A stretch of DNA of 64,000 bases from Streptomyces griseoluteus. GTDB lineage: Bacteria; Actinomycetota; Actinomycetes; Streptomycetales; Streptomycetaceae. A program made the position numbers and the translations under genes. Each line of letters starts with the position of its first letter. The first letter of the stretch is position 1. The notes under the pieces were generated by a model. That model worked only from the letters and a program-made list of their open reading frames with translations, was not told the origin of the DNA and ran no database searches. The stretch is from NCBI RefSeq assembly GCF_004784465.1, contig NZ_SRRU01000016.1, positions 1 through 64,000 on the forward strand. Reading direction: 5' to 3'. Positions 61,239-64,000 of this stretch are shown here, one piece after another.

Positions 61239-61527
61239 GGTTCGCCCCCTTTCGGGGTCGAGCCCATCACGCCCTCCGTGGAGGAGGGCATCAAGCACGC
61301 GGCGTAGGGCCGTGTACAGCCGAGCAAGACAACCCGTACCGCGCCCCGGTCACCGGCAGATGACCTTCGGAGGCGGCGCGGGGCCTCTCACCAGACCAGG
61401 CTGGTCGTCCCCGAAGCGTCGCACACGCGGGTCAGCGTCCACCAGCACGTGCTCCCGCGTGCTGTCGAGCGGAGCGGGCGGGGGCACCGTGCGACCTAGA
61501 GATCGCACCCGGCGGCCGGCCGGCGGG

Positions 61528-62244
61528 TCAGTGCAGGATGCTGACGGCCCGCGCGATCACCAGGAGCGAGGTCAGCAGAGCGGAGATGCTTTGCACGCTC
61601 ATCAGGGCTTTGGCACGGGTCGACAGCGGCATGGTGTCGGTCGGGCTGAAGGCGGTGGAGTTGGTGGTGGACACGTACAGGTAGTCCATCAGTGTGGGGA
61701 CCCAGTCCGAGGTGGCGCTGGCTCCGTCGGCGACTTCCTGGATGGCGTCGTCGTTCTCGTCCTGGGAGAAGCGGAAGTCGGCCAGCGGCAGGGCTGAGCG
61801 GGGTGCCTGAGTGCGGCTGACCGGGCCGCCCCGGTCCAGCTCCCAGTAGGCCAGCCCGAAGACGATGATGTTGGTGAGCCAGATCTGCAGCGCGGCCACC
61901 AGCAGGGACCGGCCGTCCTTCACCCCGGCGTAGAGCAGTTCGTGGATCAGGATGACCAGCGCCACGAGATTGCTGACCACGATGACGCCCACGAGCGTCA
62001 GCGACAGCACGCGGAACGTCTTCGTCTGCCGGGTCAGCCGTTTGGGGTTGATCGCGATAAGCGGGATGAGCAGCAGGCACTCCAGGGCGGGCAGGGCGTA
62101 CCGGGGAGCGATCAGCAGCCGTTGCGGCAGCAGCAGGTACAGGGCGATCGCGGCGAGGGTCGCGACCACCGCCGGGAGCCGTGCCTCTCCCCTGCGCTCA
62201 TGCCTGGGATGCCGGGTGCTCGCCTGTGCCCGCGTACGTGCCAT
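61528..62244 (-). CDS. Five-helix membrane protein, DUF1345-like
   Basis: A 238-residue membrane protein with helices at LPAVVATLAAIALYLLLPQR, ALPALECLLLIPLIAINP, RVLSLTLVGVIVVSNLVALV, LLVAALQIWLTNIIVFGLAY and SISALLTSLLVIARAVSI. Between the last two is DYLYVSTTNSTAFSPTDTMP, a pore-like loop recalling two-TM potassium-channel modules and DUF1345 proteins. A channel-like role is possible. I use ATG 62244; the frame is open to 62322 without a ribosome site. Single gene; the 61239-61527 gap shows nothing else. Confidence 0.8.
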   Translation of the reverse strand: MARTRAQASTRHPRHERRGEARLPAVVATLAAIALYLLLPQRLLIAPRYALPALECLLLIPLIAINPKRLTRQTKTFRVLSLTLVGVIVVSNLVALVILIHELLYAGVKDGRSLLVAALQIWLTNIIVFGLAYWELDRGGPVSRTQAPRSALPLADFRFSQDENDDAIQEVADGASATSDWVPTLMDYLYVSTTNSTAFSPTDTMPLSTRAKALMSVQSISALLTSLLVIARAVSILH

Positions 62245-62470
62245 ACCTCGTGGCCTTCCGGTCGTTCCCGCACGGACCGTGCCACGGCACCTGAGCATTC
62301 TTCGGTGCCGGGCGCCGCGCACCCCCAGCAGGTACCCCCGAACAGACGGCTCGTGCCGTGGGAATGCGGGAGCGCGCGACGTGAAGAAGTGGGGCCCGGT
62401 GATGCCGGCCGGAGTGTCCCGACCGGGAGGTTAGGACCCGTCACAGCCCGGAGTTTCGCGTCACGTCACC

Positions 62471-62737
62471 TCACTGCGCATCCTCCCCCGGCCCTCCGCG
62501 CCGCTTGTTGATGATCGCGGCGGTGATGACGGCCGCGATGATCGACGCGTCGCCTTTGAGTTCCAGACAGGAACGCAGTGGGGCCACCTGCCGGAGAAGT
62601 ACGGCAACTGGACACCCGTACGGCCCGCAGTCGCCCCGGTGAACGTCTGCCGCCGCGGAGGCCGGTGCCGGGCCGGGCAGGATGACGGCGGCCGCGAGCA
62701 TCGCCGTGGCGGTGAAAGTCCTGATCGTGGTTCCCAT
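62471..62737 (-). CDS. Small secreted protein containing an antisense IS relic
   Basis: An 88-residue frame starting at ATG 62737 with a convincing signal peptide (TIRTFTATAMLAAAVILPGP, ASAAA) and a mature part GDCGPYGCP with two Cys, followed by a hydrophobic tail ASIIAAVITAAIINKRR. The middle (VAVLLRQVAPLRSCLELKG) is the reverse strand of an IS5 transposase relic at 62540-62611. So part of the gene is borrowed from mobile DNA, and it is either a remnant or a newly formed hybrid. The 62738-63324 region holds no other gene; 63190-63324 is AT-rich promoter-like sequence. Confidence 0.5.
   Translation of the reverse strand: MGTTIRTFTATAMLAAAVILPGPAPASAAADVHRGDCGPYGCPVAVLLRQVAPLRSCLELKGDASIIAAVITAAIINKRRGGPGEDAQ
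62540..62611 (+). repeat. Relic of an IS5 transposase gene
   Basis: 72 bp closely match 30941-31013, the part of an IS5 transposase encoding DAIAFKFQTVTQWVHLPEKY; here it reads FEFQTGTQWGHLPEKYGNW after a one-base deletion. No flanking inverted repeats remain. Confidence 0.75.
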
Positions 62738-63324
62738 GCCCCCCGCTCGGGCACCGGGTCGGGGCCACCGGCCTCGGTCACCCAGCGCGGGGGCTGGCGG
62801 CCGGGCCGGTGGACACGGCACATCCACACTCCGCGGACGCCGGCATCACGCGCCGGATGTAACGGATCCAAGGGCCCGCGGGCAAGATTCGTATCCGGTA
62901 CTGGGTTCGCCGGACGACCCTTCCCAAAGGCACGGGACCCGTCAAGCGAGTATCGGTCGAGCAGGCCGCCCACCTCAATTTCTCGCCGCTCCTCCCCCAG
63001 CCTGCGATGCCTCACCACTCGCATCACAATTCCCGCTCAAGCCATCCTGCGACTGCATTTGGCCAGCTCAAGCTGGGGTTTGAAGGAGCTCACCGAGCAC
63101 AGCACGTGCACCGTCCCGTCCCGTGAAATCCATACCCACTCCCGGCGATCAGTTCCACTCGAAAAGCCACCGCAGACGGGGACACAGGACTAATCCCTAT
63201 GGGTTTTCTCACAATGCGGCACGTAACGGGATTGAAGTGATGCAGGCCACTTCCCAGAGCGAAAGTCTCCCCTATTCTCGTCATTTAATTCCGTCCGTAA
63301 TCCAATTATTGAGGTGTGCTTGCC

Positions 63325-64000
63325 ATGTCGTATCCGCGTCGCAGGAGCCGCGCCGGCGCCAGCGCCGGTGTGCTTCTGGCCTCGGTGGCGGCTCTCTTCT
63401 CCCTGGGTGAACTACAGGCGGAGTCGGCGGCCGCCGCGCCCTCGCCGTCAGGGCAGACCCATGCCGCGGCCGGCGTGGACGCCGCGGTACAACACCCGAG
63501 CACGACGCGCGTGACAGCGGCAGTGCTCAGTCTCGACGGCGGGAGCGGGAAGCCGCTACTGAACGGCAAGGATGTCTCGTACGACACCGCCAGCATCGTC
63601 AAGGTCGACATTCTCGCCACACTGCTGCTGCAGGCTCAGGATGCGGGCAGGCCCCTCACCGCCAAGGAACGCGCCCTTGCCGAACCGATGATCCGAAACA
63701 GTGACAACGCGGCGACGAATGCCCTGTGGCGTGAGATCGGCGGGGCGCCGGGCCTGGAGGCGGCCAACAAGCGCCTGGGCTTGACATCGACCAAGGGTGG
63801 TCCCGGCCCGAAGTGGGGGTTGACGCAGACAACGGCAAGTGACCAGATCAGGCTCTTGCTCTGTGTATTCGACGGTGCCACAACGTCGAAGACCGACTCT
63901 CCGCTGAACAAGGACTCCCGCGCGTACATCCAGGACTTGATGACCCGTGTCGCGAGCGACCAGGCGTGGGGAGTCTCAGCGGCTTCCGGGCCGGATCACG
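63325..64000 (+). CDS. Class A beta-lactamase-like secreted protein, cut by window edge
   Basis: The first 225 codons of an exported serine hydrolase. Signal region at residues 11-38 (GASAGVLLASVAALFSLGEL, then AESAAAA). The active site is Ser90-x-x-Lys93 in TASIVKVDILATL, followed by Ser126-Asp-Asn128 in RNSDNAATNALW, the SDN loop of class A penicillin-binding folds. ATNALWREIGGAPGLEAANK continues the family pattern. Streptomyces relatives are often annotated only as serine hydrolases and may not act on antibiotics. ATG 63325 has a GAGG about ten bases upstream within an AT-rich leader. The C-terminal KTG region lies beyond the window. Confidence 0.85.
   Translation, partial: MSYPRRRSRAGASAGVLLASVAALFSLGELQAESAAAAPSPSGQTHAAAGVDAAVQHPSTTRVTAAVLSLDGGSGKPLLNGKDVSYDTASIVKVDILATLLLQAQDAGRPLTAKERALAEPMIRNSDNAATNALWREIGGAPGLEAANKRLGLTSTKGGPGPKWGLTQTTASDQIRLLLCVFDGATTSKTDSPLNKDSRAYIQDLMTRVASDQAWGVSAASGPDH

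Overview
The window looks like Streptomyces or a very close actinomycete. It is strongly GC-rich throughout. Signal peptides and lipoprotein leaders are typical of that group, many starts are GTG or TTG, and there are SpoIIE-type phosphatases, an AfsR-like NB-ARC ATPase and DUF4157 proteins. The density of broken insertion sequences, frameshifted genes and integrase stubs suggests an accessory region such as a chromosome arm or a large linear plasmid. That location is inferred; nothing in the sequence proves it.

Layout. 0.1-5 kb: two IS5-family elements around a secreted SH3-like protein, an HTH/membrane/lectin-like sensor and a Tn3-type transposase stub. 5-11 kb: an isochorismatase-fold hydrolase, a decayed membrane protein gene, and a translationally coupled lodA-lodB pair (quinone-cofactor amino acid oxidase plus its flavoprotein partner). 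11-15 kb: decayed ATPase and surface-protein pieces, an intact lytic transglycosylase, and a short orphan type I-E-like CRISPR array. 15-24 kb: small soluble proteins of the SMI1/KNR4 (orphan immunity) kind mixed with pieces of IS630, ISL3, IS5 and IS256. One IS256 gene is split by two miniature elements placed end to end. 22-27 kb: a serine hydrolase/DCC-oxidoreductase pair, and a MerR regulator divergent from a truncated MFS exporter with a clear MerR-type promoter between them.

27-34 kb: remains of integrated elements (two broken tyrosine recombinases, the 3' half of a tRNA-Arg, a Ku fragment), an LtrA membrane protein, and a DUF4157 protein whose C-terminus looks like an ADP-ribosyltransferase, i.e. 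a candidate effector of an extracellular contractile injection system (eCIS). 34-41 kb: a second serine hydrolase, a MarR/EamA divergent pair with a doubled operator, another integrase stub, a haloacid dehalogenase-like protein and an AfsR-like NB-ARC regulator.

41.8-51 kb is the best preserved block. An OsmC protein is followed by a tightly coupled four-gene operon (FAD/NAD(P)-binding protein, histidine phosphatase fused to a membrane domain, MFS transporter, sodium:solute symporter). A TetR regulator comes next, divergent from a peroxiredoxin-like protein. A shared palindrome, CTTGGAA-N6-TTTCAAG, lies in front of the TetR gene, the peroxiredoxin gene and the NB-ARC/OsmC intergenic region, which suggests one redox-linked regulon. 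51-54 kb encodes a 792-residue protein with a zinc ribbon and a PD-(D/E)XK-like nuclease motif, a possible undescribed defence or DNA-processing protein. 54-64 kb holds a PAS-GAF-SpoIIE phosphatase, an APC permease, a Tat-exported VioB-like ferritin-fold protein, a MarR regulator, a SpoIIAA-like antagonist, a membrane protein and the start of a class A beta-lactamase-like gene cut by the window edge.
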